The position numbers and the translations under genes are program-made. Positions 7,889 through 15,888 of a stretch of 64,000 bases of DNA are shown here, piece by piece. Within the stretch, counting starts at the first letter, position 1; every line of letters begins with the position of its first letter. Below the pieces are notes generated by a model, which was given only the letters and a program-made list of their open reading frames with translations, ran no database searches and was not told the origin of the DNA. The DNA comes from Deltaproteobacteria bacterium (GTDB taxonomy: Bacteria > Desulfobacterota > Desulfobacteria > Desulfobacterales > UBA5852), in the NCBI GenBank assembly GCA_020444045.1, contig JAHLLS010000020.1:40707-104706 (forward strand), in the 5' to 3' direction.

Positions 7889-8578
7889 GTGCTGGAAGTC
7901 GACCATATCGAGACGTTCTACGGAAAAAGCCAGGCCCTGTTCGATGTCAGTCTCACGGTGCGGGAAGGTGAAGTGATTGCCCTGCTGGGCCGCAACGGCA
8001 TGGGCAAGACGACCACCATCCGGTCGATCATGGGGCTTACCCCGGCCCGTCGCGGCGAGGTCCGATTTCACGGCCGCCCGATCCACGCCCTGCCGTCCTA
8101 CCGCATTGCCCGCTGCGGCATCGGGCTGGTTCCCGAAGGGCGCCAGATTTTTCCGACCCTGACGGTCCGGGAAAACCTTGTCGCCACCGCCGGCAATGGG
8201 GCCCGATGGACGCTGGGCGCCATCTATGATTTGTTCCCGGATCTCCGGGACCGTGCCCGCCATTTCGGCAACCAGCTGTCCGGCGGCGAACAGCAGATGC
8301 TGGCGATCGGACGGGCGCTGATGACCCACCCCCAGCTGCTTCTGCTGGATGAAGTCACCGAAGGCCTGGCGCCCAAAGTGCGCCGCCAGATCTGGCGCTG
8401 CCTGGCGGTTCTGAAGCAGCAGGGACTGTCCATCTTGGTGGTCGACAAAAATGTCGACGCCCTGACGCGGGTTTGTGACCGTTTTTATGTGGTCGAGAAA
8501 GGTCGGGACGTATGGCACGGCACCACCGCGCAATTCCAATCCGAACCGGCCGTCCGGCATGATTATCTGGGCGTCTGA
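7889..8578 (+). CDS. livF: ABC transporter ATP-binding protein, LivF-type
   Basis: A 229-residue ATPase, the second nucleotide-binding subunit of the importer. Walker A is GRNGMGKTTT, the signature is LSGGEQQMLAIGRALM, and Walker B is LLLLDEVTEGLAP. The opening EVDHIETFYGKSQALFDVSL is typical of LivF. It uses a GTG start with AAGGA 8 bases upstream. It closes the operon; the 116 bases that follow before the convergent phosphatase gene show no clear terminator. Confidence 0.93.
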   Translation: MLEVDHIETFYGKSQALFDVSLTVREGEVIALLGRNGMGKTTTIRSIMGLTPARRGEVRFHGRPIHALPSYRIARCGIGLVPEGRQIFPTLTVRENLVATAGNGARWTLGAIYDLFPDLRDRARHFGNQLSGGEQQMLAIGRALMTHPQLLLLDEVTEGLAPKVRRQIWRCLAVLKQQGLSILVVDKNVDALTRVCDRFYVVEKGRDVWHGTTAQFQSEPAVRHDYLGV

Positions 8579-8694
8579 CCGTGTCAGCCGCCTGAAGGTC
8601 ACATTGCGGATCGGTATCAATCGGCTTCAAGCCAAAAAACCGCCCGAACCCATACTGTTCCGTTTTTCTCCAGGCGACCGGGGTTAGCTGTCCG

Positions 8695-10311
8695 CTACAG
8701 ACGCTGAACGGCAATCATGGTCACATCGTCGTAGCGGGGCGCTTTCCCGATGAATCCGAAGAGAGCGCCCCTGACCCGTTCCAGCAGGTCCGCGGCCGTT
8801 GTGACCGGCTGGGTCAGCAGATTCCGCAGGCGCTGACGAGAGAACATTTCATCTTCCGGTGAGCGGGCATCGATGACGCCGTCCGTATACCCCATCAGCA
8901 TTTCACCGGGCATCAATGTGAAATGTTTGGTCCGGTAGACAATCTCTTCGGATACACCCAGAGCCGGACCCGTGGGGGACAGTTTGTCGCGGATTTCGCC
9001 CTCACGGACAATGTAAAGGGGTTCGTGGCCGGCATTGATGTACCAGAGACCACCACTGGTTGGATTCAGGACCCCGAAGAACGCGGTGGCAAACATCGCG
9101 TCCTGGCTGTGATTGCGGGCGATGTAGTCATTGGTGCGTTTCATCGCCATCAGATAATCGGCTGGATCGACAGGGGCCCCGATGGCCCGGCCGGGCGGCT
9201 GCTCAGCATAAATGCGGATGAGGCTGCGAAAAAGGGCCATGTAGAATGCCGAGCCAACACCCTTGTCACAGACATCCGCAATCACCAGACCGATATGGCC
9301 GTCGGCCAGCGGGAAGACATCGTAGAAATCGCCGGAAACCTGCCGGGCCGGATCGAAGAAGGCCGCAATGTTCCAGTCCGGCAGCTGCGGCAGGTGGCGT
9401 GGCAGAAAATCGCGCTGAATCTGGCGGCCTTTTTCCAGTTCGAATTCCAGCAGGCGGACATTTTCCCTTTCCTGCAACCCCCGCACCATCTGGTTGAAGT
9501 TCCGGGACAAGGTGCTGATTTCATCGCTCCCTTCCGCAGGGACCCGCACGGAGAGGTCGCCCCGGGCCACCTCCTCGGCGCTGCGGGAAAGGATTTCGAT
9601 GGGGCGGGCCAGCCGCCGTGCGAAAAAATAGCCCAATAACCGCAGCAGAAGAAGGGCCAGCAGGGTCATCCACAGCAGGTGGATCATCTTGCGGTTGATC
9701 AACCCCGCCAGGCCTTGTTTGTCGATACTGAGCCGAAGGTAATAGTTGTTGCGATCCCACGGGCGCGTGATGTCAAAAAAGACCGCCAGGGTTTCGTTGG
9801 ACAGTGCGAAACCCGGCCCTTCCCATACGGTCCGTTGCGTGCCCCGTTCCAAAGCCTGGGTTTGTCGATCCGGGACGGGCTCTTGGAGCAGAATCTTGTC
9901 GGGGCCGATGGCGAAACGGACCCATTCGGTCCGTCCCTCGGGCAGACAGTAGAAGGCGATATCCTGCACCGTATAGAAGGTGGACGACAATGCCGACAGC
10001 GTCCGGGTCAGGTCATATAAGGCGGGCTGGGGCGAATTGCTCTGGTGCCACAGAAAATCAGGCTCCCTGCTGCCGGTCGCCATGTCGAGCTGGTGCATCA
10101 CCAGCCGGTGGGTGGAGTCCACAAAATGTTTTTTGGCGGTCACCATATAGGCCAGGGTGCTGACGTAGAAAACGATCAGTCCGAAAATGACAAAGTATAC
10201 CGTGATGCGGCGCGCCAGGGAGGGGCGCCAGAAACAGAAGCAGGATTTAAGGTGGCCTTTGACGTTCATGGCCAATTTCCCGTTCGCAATGGCCAGCGCG
10301 GATGCCTTCAT
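8695..10311 (-). CDS. Membrane PP2C-type (SpoIIE/RsbU) phosphatase with HAMP domain
   Basis: A 538-residue signalling protein. A membrane segment near residues 33-58 and a second near 215-235 frame a periplasmic or extracellular sensor region; a HAMP domain follows (LARPIEILSRSAEEVARGDLSVRVP), then a coiled linker (EFELEKGRQIQRDFLP). The catalytic domain carries QVSGDFYDVF, VIADVCDKGVGSAF, NAGHEPLY, GYTDGVIDAR and YDDVTMIAVQ, the conserved acidic residues of Mn-dependent PP2C phosphatases. RsbU-type enzymes dephosphorylate anti-anti-sigma factors. No such partner is nearby. Its start overlaps the TetR stop by ATGA, so the two are co-transcribed. Confidence 0.9.
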   Translation of the reverse strand: MKASALAIANGKLAMNVKGHLKSCFCFWRPSLARRITVYFVIFGLIVFYVSTLAYMVTAKKHFVDSTHRLVMHQLDMATGSREPDFLWHQSNSPQPALYDLTRTLSALSSTFYTVQDIAFYCLPEGRTEWVRFAIGPDKILLQEPVPDRQTQALERGTQRTVWEGPGFALSNETLAVFFDITRPWDRNNYYLRLSIDKQGLAGLINRKMIHLLWMTLLALLLLRLLGYFFARRLARPIEILSRSAEEVARGDLSVRVPAEGSDEISTLSRNFNQMVRGLQERENVRLLEFELEKGRQIQRDFLPRHLPQLPDWNIAAFFDPARQVSGDFYDVFPLADGHIGLVIADVCDKGVGSAFYMALFRSLIRIYAEQPPGRAIGAPVDPADYLMAMKRTNDYIARNHSQDAMFATAFFGVLNPTSGGLWYINAGHEPLYIVREGEIRDKLSPTGPALGVSEEIVYRTKHFTLMPGEMLMGYTDGVIDARSPEDEMFSRQRLRNLLTQPVTTAADLLERVRGALFGFIGKAPRYDDVTMIAVQRL

Positions 10312-10934
10312 GCCTTTTTCCCTTTCGGTGGTTCCTTTTTCAGACCGTCTAAGATCAACGTCACCGCGTAGACGACATCTTTTTCAACGTCAGCGTAGTC
10401 AATGCGTTGCGGCCCGCCCCCTGGTCCGGGGTCTTCGCAGAGATCCAGCTTGATGGCATCCGTCACCGTCAGAATAATCCGGCCGAGCCTGAGCGCCGGA
10501 CCGGGTTTGATCTCGCCGCGATCCATTCCCTCTTGCAGCAGTTTCCCAATGAAATCGATTTCGCGATCGAGGACGGTCTGGTAGACGGCTTTGAAGACGG
10601 GGTGAATGTTTCGCAGGGTTTCCATGGACAGGTGGTGCAAATTGACGACATGCTGGTAGTAGCGGAAGCGCTCGGTCAGGTAGGTCAGGATTTGGTTTTT
10701 ACAGCCCCGGGTCTTGATTGCTTTATGCTGCAGGGCCTCTATGAATAGTTTCGCCTCCTGGACGATGACATCGCTGAAAATGGATTCTTTGTTGCGGTAG
10801 TAATAATAGAGGGATGTTTTGTTGAGGCCGATTCGGCTGGCAATGTCGTCCAGGGTGGTCTTGTCATAGCCATAGCGCGCCAGGCACTCCGAGGCCGCGT
10901 CCAGGATTTGTTGTCGTTTGTCGATGGCGGCCAT
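10308..10934 (-). CDS. TetR-family transcriptional regulator
   Basis: A 208-residue regulator. The N-terminal helix-turn-helix is clear: ILDAASECLARYGYDKTTLDDIASRIGLNKTSLYYYYRNKESIF. The rest is a helical ligand-binding domain with no diagnostic motif. It is first in a two-gene leftward unit with the phosphatase, and a perfect palindrome lies 37 bases upstream of its start, so autoregulation is very likely. The ligand is unknown. Confidence 0.9.
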   Translation of the reverse strand: MAAIDKRQQILDAASECLARYGYDKTTLDDIASRIGLNKTSLYYYYRNKESIFSDVIVQEAKLFIEALQHKAIKTRGCKNQILTYLTERFRYYQHVVNLHHLSMETLRNIHPVFKAVYQTVLDREIDFIGKLLQEGMDRGEIKPGPALRLGRIILTVTDAIKLDLCEDPGPGGGPQRIDYADVEKDVVYAVTLILDGLKKEPPKGKKA

Positions 10935-10970
10935 GGTTTCCTTTGCGATAGGATAACAATTTTTAGTTTA

Positions 10971-11007
10971 AAATTTTCAAACAATAGTATAGATTGTTTG
11001 AAAATTT
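10971..11007. promoter_or_regulatory. Perfect 15+15 palindrome, probable TetR operator
   Basis: AAATTTTCAAACAAT (10971-10985), a 7-base spacer AGTATAG, then ATTGTTTGAAAATTT (10993-11007) form a perfect inverted repeat in a markedly AT-rich stretch. It lies between the TetR gene and the divergent lipoprotein gene. TetR dimers bind palindromes of this size, so I read it as the operator of the adjacent regulator. Confidence 0.8.
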
Positions 11008-11168
11008 GTCAACACGGCCATCTGGCACTTCCAGTAGATGGCGTTTATCCGTGATAAGCGGGTGTGGGATCGGCACCGTGCGGGAAATCCCGCTTGACCC
11101 TTCTGCGCGTCTCCCTTATCTTGTGTGGGCATTTGGCATCGTATACCAAACGGAGGAAAAGGAGAGGC

Positions 11169-11567
11169 ATGATGGCATTGCTGAGAAGAATCGGTTCGGG
11201 CCTTCTGTTGATGGTGCTGGCATCGTTGTTGACCGGTTGTGCCGCTTTGTTCGTGGGCGCAGCTGCGGGCAGTGTGGCCGGCGCACTCTACTATAAGGGT
11301 GAGTTGAAGGCGGATGTCGAGGCATCCCCTCAGGCGGTCATCACGGCCACGGAAAAAGCTTTTCGGGATCTTATATGGGCGAAAGAAACAACATCGGCCT
11401 CAGAAATCGATGGCCTGGCCACGGCACGCACCGCCACGGGTAAAGAAGTCAAGGTAACGGTGGTTGCCAAGGAGCCTCCGGTTTCAACGATCGCTATCCG
11501 TATCGGCACATTCGGCGATGAAAACCTCAGCCGGCTGCTTTATGACCGCATCTTATCCTTTCTTTGA
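11169..11567 (+). CDS. DUF3568-like small lipoprotein
   Basis: A 132-residue predicted lipoprotein. The signal peptide ends in LLTGC, giving a lipidated cysteine near residue 24, followed by a small hydrophobic glycine/alanine stretch (AALFVGAAAGSVAGALYYKGEL) and a soluble domain of about 85 residues. This layout matches the DUF3568 family common in Desulfobacterota; its function is not known. GGAGAGG precedes two adjacent ATG codons, either of which could start the protein. It diverges from the TetR operator and might be its target. Confidence 0.75.
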   Translation: MMALLRRIGSGLLLMVLASLLTGCAALFVGAAAGSVAGALYYKGELKADVEASPQAVITATEKAFRDLIWAKETTSASEIDGLATARTATGKEVKVTVVAKEPPVSTIAIRIGTFGDENLSRLLYDRILSFL

Positions 11568-11687
11568 CGGTTGCGTAAAAAGTCCGATAGCGGCACCTTT
11601 TTCAACCGCCGGATAAGGTTAAATCTCCTGTTTCCGCCGAGGCCATCCGAATTTAACACTTTCATACGTTAAAAACGTCAACGCCCT
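11568..11687. other. Intergenic stretch with a possible repeat remnant
   Basis: GACGGTTGCGTAAAAAGTCC, just after the lipoprotein stop, resembles the outer arm of repeat family A (GACGATTCCGTAAAAACTCC), but the matching second arm is not evident apart from GTTAAAAACGTC near 11672. It probably represents a decayed copy. Nothing else is identifiable before the ABC transporter gene, which also has no strong ribosome binding site. Confidence 0.3.
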
Positions 11688-12599
11688 ATGGAAAACATCA
11701 TTGATGTCCAGCATCTGGTCAAACGCTACGACGGTTTGACCGCCGTGGACGGCCTGTCCTTTACGGTCGCACCGGGCGAGTTTTTTGGCCTCCTGGGACC
11801 CAACGGCGCCGGCAAAACCACCACCATTCGTATGCTCTACGGGTTTACACCGATAACCGATGGTCGTCTGCGGGTGTTTGGAATGGATATCGCTCGAGAC
11901 TGGCGTGCCATCAAAGCCCGGATAGGGGTCTGCCAGCAGGACAATACCCTGGACCCCGATCTGAGCGTCGAGCAGAATCTGCTTGTTTTTGCCGGCTACT
12001 TCGGTATTCCCGCTTCGGTGGCCCGGGTTCGGGCAGCGGAGTTGCTGGATTTTTTTGCCCTCACCCATAAAAAAGATGCCAAGGTGGTGGAATTGTCAGG
12101 CGGTATGGCCCGCCGCCTGATTCTGGCGCGGGCCCTGATCAATCAACCGGACCTGCTGATTCTGGATGAGCCGACCACCGGGCTCGATCCCCAATCCCGC
12201 CATCAGGTGTGGGAAAAACTGGCGGCCCTCAAGGAAAAGGGACTGACCGTATTGATCACCACCCACTACATGGAAGAGGCGGCCCAGCTCTGCGACCGCC
12301 TGGTGATCGTCGATCACGGCAAAATTCTCGTCAACGGGGCGCCGGCCGAACTGATTACCCAGCATGCCGGCGGCAGCATCATCGAAATCGAAGGCCCCGA
12401 CCAGGCCTTGCGGGATTATCTAAGTGGAAATGAGGTTGCCTGCGATGACCTGGGGACGAAGATCATTGTCTACACGACCGAGGATGCGGCGTTGAATACC
12501 ATCATCCGGGAGCAATTCTGCACGGCCCGCTGCACCTTCCGCAGCAGCACCCTGGAAGATGTCTTCCTGCGGTTGACCGGAAGGGAGCTGCGCGAATGA
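11688..12599 (+). CDS. ABC exporter ATP-binding protein, NodI/DrrA-like
   Basis: A 303-residue ATPase with Walker A GPNGAGKTTT, signature VELSGGMARRLILARALI, Walker B LLILDEPTTGLDP and the switch histidine in ITTHYMEEA. The GGMARRL form and the C-terminal extension of about 80 residues place it with the NodI/DrrA/CcmA-like group of exporters rather than importers. It overlaps its permease gene by ATGA. The exported substrate is unknown; relatives move lipo-oligosaccharides, drugs or polysaccharides. Confidence 0.88.
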   Translation: MENIIDVQHLVKRYDGLTAVDGLSFTVAPGEFFGLLGPNGAGKTTTIRMLYGFTPITDGRLRVFGMDIARDWRAIKARIGVCQQDNTLDPDLSVEQNLLVFAGYFGIPASVARVRAAELLDFFALTHKKDAKVVELSGGMARRLILARALINQPDLLILDEPTTGLDPQSRHQVWEKLAALKEKGLTVLITTHYMEEAAQLCDRLVIVDHGKILVNGAPAELITQHAGGSIIEIEGPDQALRDYLSGNEVACDDLGTKIIVYTTEDAALNTIIREQFCTARCTFRSSTLEDVFLRLTGRELRE

Positions 12600-13381
12600 T
12601 AAATTCCGCGACGGTCTCCTGGCGTTTCCTCAAGGTATGGCGGCGCAATCTGGTGACCTATCAGAAAATCTGGAAGGTCAATTTTATCACGCCCCTCCTG
12701 GAACCCCTGCTCTATATCCTGGCATTCGGCCTGGGCTTCAGCGGTTTGGTTGAAAAAGTGGACTACGCCGGCCAATCACTGACCTACACCCAATTTATCG
12801 CCCCGGCGTTGATCGCGACCGCGGTCATGTGGAATGCGTTTTTTGAAACGACCTATGCCTCTTTCGTCCGCATGTACTACCAGAAGACCTTTGACGGCAT
12901 GCTGGCCACCCCCCTGTCACTAGAAGAAATCATCCTGGCCGAAGTGGTCTGGAGCGCGACCAAGGCTTTCGGGGCGGCGGCGATCATGATGACCGTATTG
13001 GGGCTTCTGGGGTTCATCGATTTTCCCTCCGGGCTGCTGATCCTTCCGATCGCCTTTCTGGGGGGACTGGCCATGGGGGCCATCGGCATGTTTTTTACCG
13101 GCATCACGCCGTCCATCGACATGTTCAACCTGCCGATCTTTCTGTTCATCACGCCCATGTTTCTTTTCAGCGGCACCTTTTTTCCGGTGTCGAACCTGCC
13201 AACCTGGGCCCAGCCGATGGCGCTGGCCTTCCCCCTCTATCACATGGTGGAGTTGATCCGACGGTTCAGTCTGGGGGGCAGTCAGACCCATCCGGGGATC
13301 TCCATTGTTTACCTGTTGCTTTTCGCGACGGTTTTCCTGCTGCTTGCCATGCGGACGATGCACAAGCGGTTGATCAATTAG
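12596..13381 (+). CDS. ABC-2 type exporter permease, NodJ-like
   Basis: A 261-residue membrane protein with about six hydrophobic segments. NFITPLLEPLLYILAFGLG at the N-terminus and FLFSGTFFPVSNLPTWAQP around residues 185-205 are characteristic of the ABC-2 permeases paired with NodI-type ATPases. It starts within the stop codon of the ATPase gene, so the two form an exporter. No biosynthetic genes adjoin it to suggest a cargo. Confidence 0.88.
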   Translation: MINSATVSWRFLKVWRRNLVTYQKIWKVNFITPLLEPLLYILAFGLGFSGLVEKVDYAGQSLTYTQFIAPALIATAVMWNAFFETTYASFVRMYYQKTFDGMLATPLSLEEIILAEVVWSATKAFGAAAIMMTVLGLLGFIDFPSGLLILPIAFLGGLAMGAIGMFFTGITPSIDMFNLPIFLFITPMFLFSGTFFPVSNLPTWAQPMALAFPLYHMVELIRRFSLGGSQTHPGISIVYLLLFATVFLLLAMRTMHKRLIN

Positions 13382-13412
13382 GGTGGGGCATCTTTAAAAG
13401 AGTCGATGTTTT

Positions 13413-13610
13413 TCAAAGGGTTCAAGGTGCCAAGGGGCCAAGGATTCGAGAGAATTTTTCAAGAATGACGGTAAAACTGAAATTTAGGCAAAAGAAGAAG
13501 GATGGTGCGAGGAAATTGAAAGGATACGCAATGCGTTGATAAAATCCTTTTCAAAGAAACGCTTGAACCCTTGCCCCCTTGAATCCTGTAACCCTAGTTC
13601 CCATAGATAA
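13413..13610. repeat. Imperfect inverted repeat (family C)
   Basis: The segment begins with AAGGGTTCAAGGTGCCAAGG and ends with GCTTGAACCCTTGCCCCCTTGAATCCTG, whose reverse complement resembles the left arm (AAGGGTTCAAG and CAAGGATTC are shared in shuffled order). The interior, about 100 bases, is AT-richer than the neighbouring genes and has no reading frame I would support. It could be a decayed mobile hairpin element. Confidence 0.35.
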
Positions 13611-13621
13611 GGATACGGTCA

Positions 13622-14083
13622 GTGTCCACGCCCGCCATCGCCTGGTTGAAACAAAAAAAGATTCCCTACGACGTCATTCATTACGACCACGAAGAAAAGG
13701 GCGCCGTATTTGCGGCGCGTTCGACCGGGTTTCCCCTCGAGCAGACCATTAAAACCCTGGTGGTGGCCCTCGGCGACAAAACCTTCGGTCTGGCGCTTCT
13801 GCCCGGCCATCAGCAACTGTCGTTTAAAAAACTGGCCAAGGCCTTCGGTGTCAAAAAGGCGGCCATGGCGTCGACCGAAGCCGCCGAGCGTCTGACCGGC
13901 TACCACGTGGGGGGCATCAGCCCCTTCGGACTACGGCAACGGCTTCCGGCTGTCATTGAGCAAAGCATACTGCGCCATGATAACGTCATGATCAATGCCG
14001 GCCAGCGCGGTGTTATGCTGAAGATGGTGCCGGGCGACATCGTCAATGCGCTGGGATGCCGAGTGACGCCCCTCGTCGGCTGA
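13622..14083 (+). CDS. YbaK/ProX-like aminoacyl-tRNA deacylase
   Basis: A 153-residue protein of the YbaK / ProRS-editing-domain fold. These enzymes hydrolyse mischarged Cys-tRNA(Pro) and related species in the cytoplasm. Visible family features are EKTLVVALGDK-like strand (IKTLVVALGDKTFGLALLPGHQQL), the lysine-rich KKLAKAFGVKKAAMAS and the GGISPFGLRQRLP loop near residues 98-110, which contributes the substrate pocket. The GTG start at 13622 has AAGGA upstream and gives the family's normal length. Confidence 0.85.
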   Translation: MSTPAIAWLKQKKIPYDVIHYDHEEKGAVFAARSTGFPLEQTIKTLVVALGDKTFGLALLPGHQQLSFKKLAKAFGVKKAAMASTEAAERLTGYHVGGISPFGLRQRLPAVIEQSILRHDNVMINAGQRGVMLKMVPGDIVNALGCRVTPLVG

Positions 14084-14138
14084 ACCAGGTGCTTTCAGCC
14101 CTTAACCGGATAGCGTGACTAACGCGAAAGGAGTTGCC

Positions 14139-14747
14139 ATGAGACGGTTAACCCTGTGTCTCCTAATGGTCTTTGTTTTGGGCGGCTGTTCCACCATGTC
14201 CGTCAAACCCCAGCAGGATATTCTGCACGACATCTGCTGGGCCCACAATCTCTTTGAGATCTACGATCGCGAACGGCTCAACTTCACCTTCAATGCCCAA
14301 TTGCCTGAGAAGGTTGTGCAGCGCCAGTGGGTATGGCATATCAAGACCAACCAGGTCTTTCTGAACGGATCGGAGCAGCCCGTTTCCCAGGCCTTCATCA
14401 ACGACATCTACTGGCTGCTGTTTCCCCTGAAAGCTTATGAAAGCCGGGATCAGATTGCGGTATCGGTGCATGAGAATAAGTTATCGCCTCTTGCCCAAAA
14501 GGACAGCACGGAGGTTGTCATTCGCTATGTCGGCGGCAAGGGCTATACGCCCGACGACACCTACAAGCTCTATGTGGACGACAACTTGATCATCCGCGAA
14601 TGGGCTTACCTGAAAGCCAGTCAGGAACCGCCGGCGCGCATAACCGCGTGGAGCGACTATCAAACGATTGGCGGCGTCACCCTTTCGCTGATGCGGGAAG
14701 GGCGCGACGGGTTCAAGGTGTGGTTCACCGATGTCCGGGTGGAATAG
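14139..14747 (+). CDS. Hypothetical lipoprotein
   Basis: A 202-residue protein with a lipoprotein signal (MRRLTLCLLMVFVLGGCSTM) and lipid attachment at Cys17. The mature region (WAHNLFEIYDRERLNFTFNAQL, then YVDDNLIIREWAYLKA, ending VWFTDVRVE) looks like a beta-rich periplasmic domain, similar in outline to LolA/outer-membrane lipoprotein-sorting folds, but I cannot assign it. An AAAGGAG site sits before the ATG at 14139; a GTG at 14115 in the same frame would spoil the signal peptide. Confidence 0.7.
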   Translation: MRRLTLCLLMVFVLGGCSTMSVKPQQDILHDICWAHNLFEIYDRERLNFTFNAQLPEKVVQRQWVWHIKTNQVFLNGSEQPVSQAFINDIYWLLFPLKAYESRDQIAVSVHENKLSPLAQKDSTEVVIRYVGGKGYTPDDTYKLYVDDNLIIREWAYLKASQEPPARITAWSDYQTIGGVTLSLMREGRDGFKVWFTDVRVE

Positions 14748-14797
14748 GATGCCGTGGCCTGGATGGGTGGCGGGATTTCGCGGCAAGGGTGCCGACC

Positions 14798-15109
14798 ATG
14801 GATGCCCCTGACGGCCATGTGGGATTCAAGCGCGTCAAATATGGCCCTTGCCCCTTGTGCGGCCGGAAGGGCGCCCTGACCTTTCATCATCTTATTCCCC
14901 GAAAGCTTCACCGACGGGTTTATTTCAAGAAGACTTACACCCGGGAAGAACGCCAGCGCGGTATTGCGATTTGTCGCTTGTGCCATGACGGCATTCACGC
15001 CATCTACGATGAAATGACCCTGGCCAAGGCGTTCGATACCCCTGAGCGGATCATGGCCGATGCCCGGCTGCAGAAGCATTTCAGGTGGGCGGCGAAGCAG
15101 AAGGGGTGA
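14798..15109 (+). CDS. Small HNH-like zinc protein
   Basis: A 103-residue protein with two CxxC pairs (CPLCGRK near residue 19 and CRLCHDG near residue 61) and the segment LTFHHLIPRKLHRR between them, followed by HDGIH. This is the layout of HNH/endonuclease VII-type domains, where HH and the last H bind metal and the Cys pairs hold a structural zinc. Nuclease activity is plausible but not demonstrated for such short stand-alone members. The 3' end overlaps the convergent YkgJ-type gene by 29 bases. Confidence 0.65.
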   Translation: MDAPDGHVGFKRVKYGPCPLCGRKGALTFHHLIPRKLHRRVYFKKTYTREERQRGIAICRLCHDGIHAIYDEMTLAKAFDTPERIMADARLQKHFRWAAKQKG

Positions 15110-15728
15110 CCACCATCCGGTTGATGGCGACGCGGTGGGTCTTACCGAAGGCCATGATCTCCTCGGGCTTGAAGTCGCCGGCCCGATAGGTGGCCAGGAA
15201 GCGGGGCGTGTCGAGCATGTGCAGGATATAAGAAAGATGCGCCGAATACCCGTTGTCATCCAGGCGTTGCAGGGCGGCAATTGTATTTTCGGCGATCGCC
15301 ATGACCTGGCGGCTGATCAGGGGCGGGTGGTCATGGGTGCAGCGGTGAAGGCTGTAGATGCGGCGGCAGGCGAAGGGGCGGGCGGGATAGATCATGCAGG
15401 CGTTGTTTTTCATGAGAAACGGGCATGGCGACGGCAGACCGGCTTCGCGTTTTTGCATGTCCCGCTTGAGCGCTTTTTTAAGGCCGAGCTGACGAGGGCG
15501 AGGCATTTTGCGGATACGGTCGCGGATCCGGAGACCCTCCAGGGTGGTGCAGTCGATCCGGCCGGCGTCTCTACAGCAGAAGGCACAGCCACTTTCGCAG
15601 GCCGCCCCGCTGCGGTAGGGGGCCGTCTCCAGCTCGAAGGCCTGGTAGATCTCTTCTAAAGCGTCGATTCTGGTTTGCATCGTTTTGGTGGCCGTTGTTC
15701 CTGTCGGTGTTTTGCGGAATCGGCGCAT
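15081..15728 (-). CDS. YkgJ-family cysteine-cluster protein
   Basis: A 215-residue protein with the cysteine pattern of the YkgJ (CxxCxxxCC zinc or iron-sulfur cluster) family: CESGCAFCC near residues 44-52, then CPFLMKNNACMIYPARPFACR near 102-122, including the RPFxCR signature, and a later Cys in RCTHDH. The bound metal and the function of this family are not settled. An AGGA site lies upstream of the ATG at 15728; a second in-frame ATG at 15680 is possible. It is divergent from the membrane fusion gene. Confidence 0.82.
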   Translation of the reverse strand: MRRFRKTPTGTTATKTMQTRIDALEEIYQAFELETAPYRSGAACESGCAFCCRDAGRIDCTTLEGLRIRDRIRKMPRPRQLGLKKALKRDMQKREAGLPSPCPFLMKNNACMIYPARPFACRRIYSLHRCTHDHPPLISRQVMAIAENTIAALQRLDDNGYSAHLSYILHMLDTPRFLATYRAGDFKPEEIMAFGKTHRVAINRMVVTPSASPPT

Positions 15729-15888
15729 GACGTATCCTGTCGCCGTCCGGAATGCAACGGAAAAATCGGTCGCCGGCCTGCATCAACGGGGTGTTGCCGA
15801 TCGCCCCGTGGCCGGGCCAAGTAACAACAACGAATGGAGACGCCGTGCTGGTGCAATCGGTTGCGTCTGCGTCTTCGAAGCCAACGCC

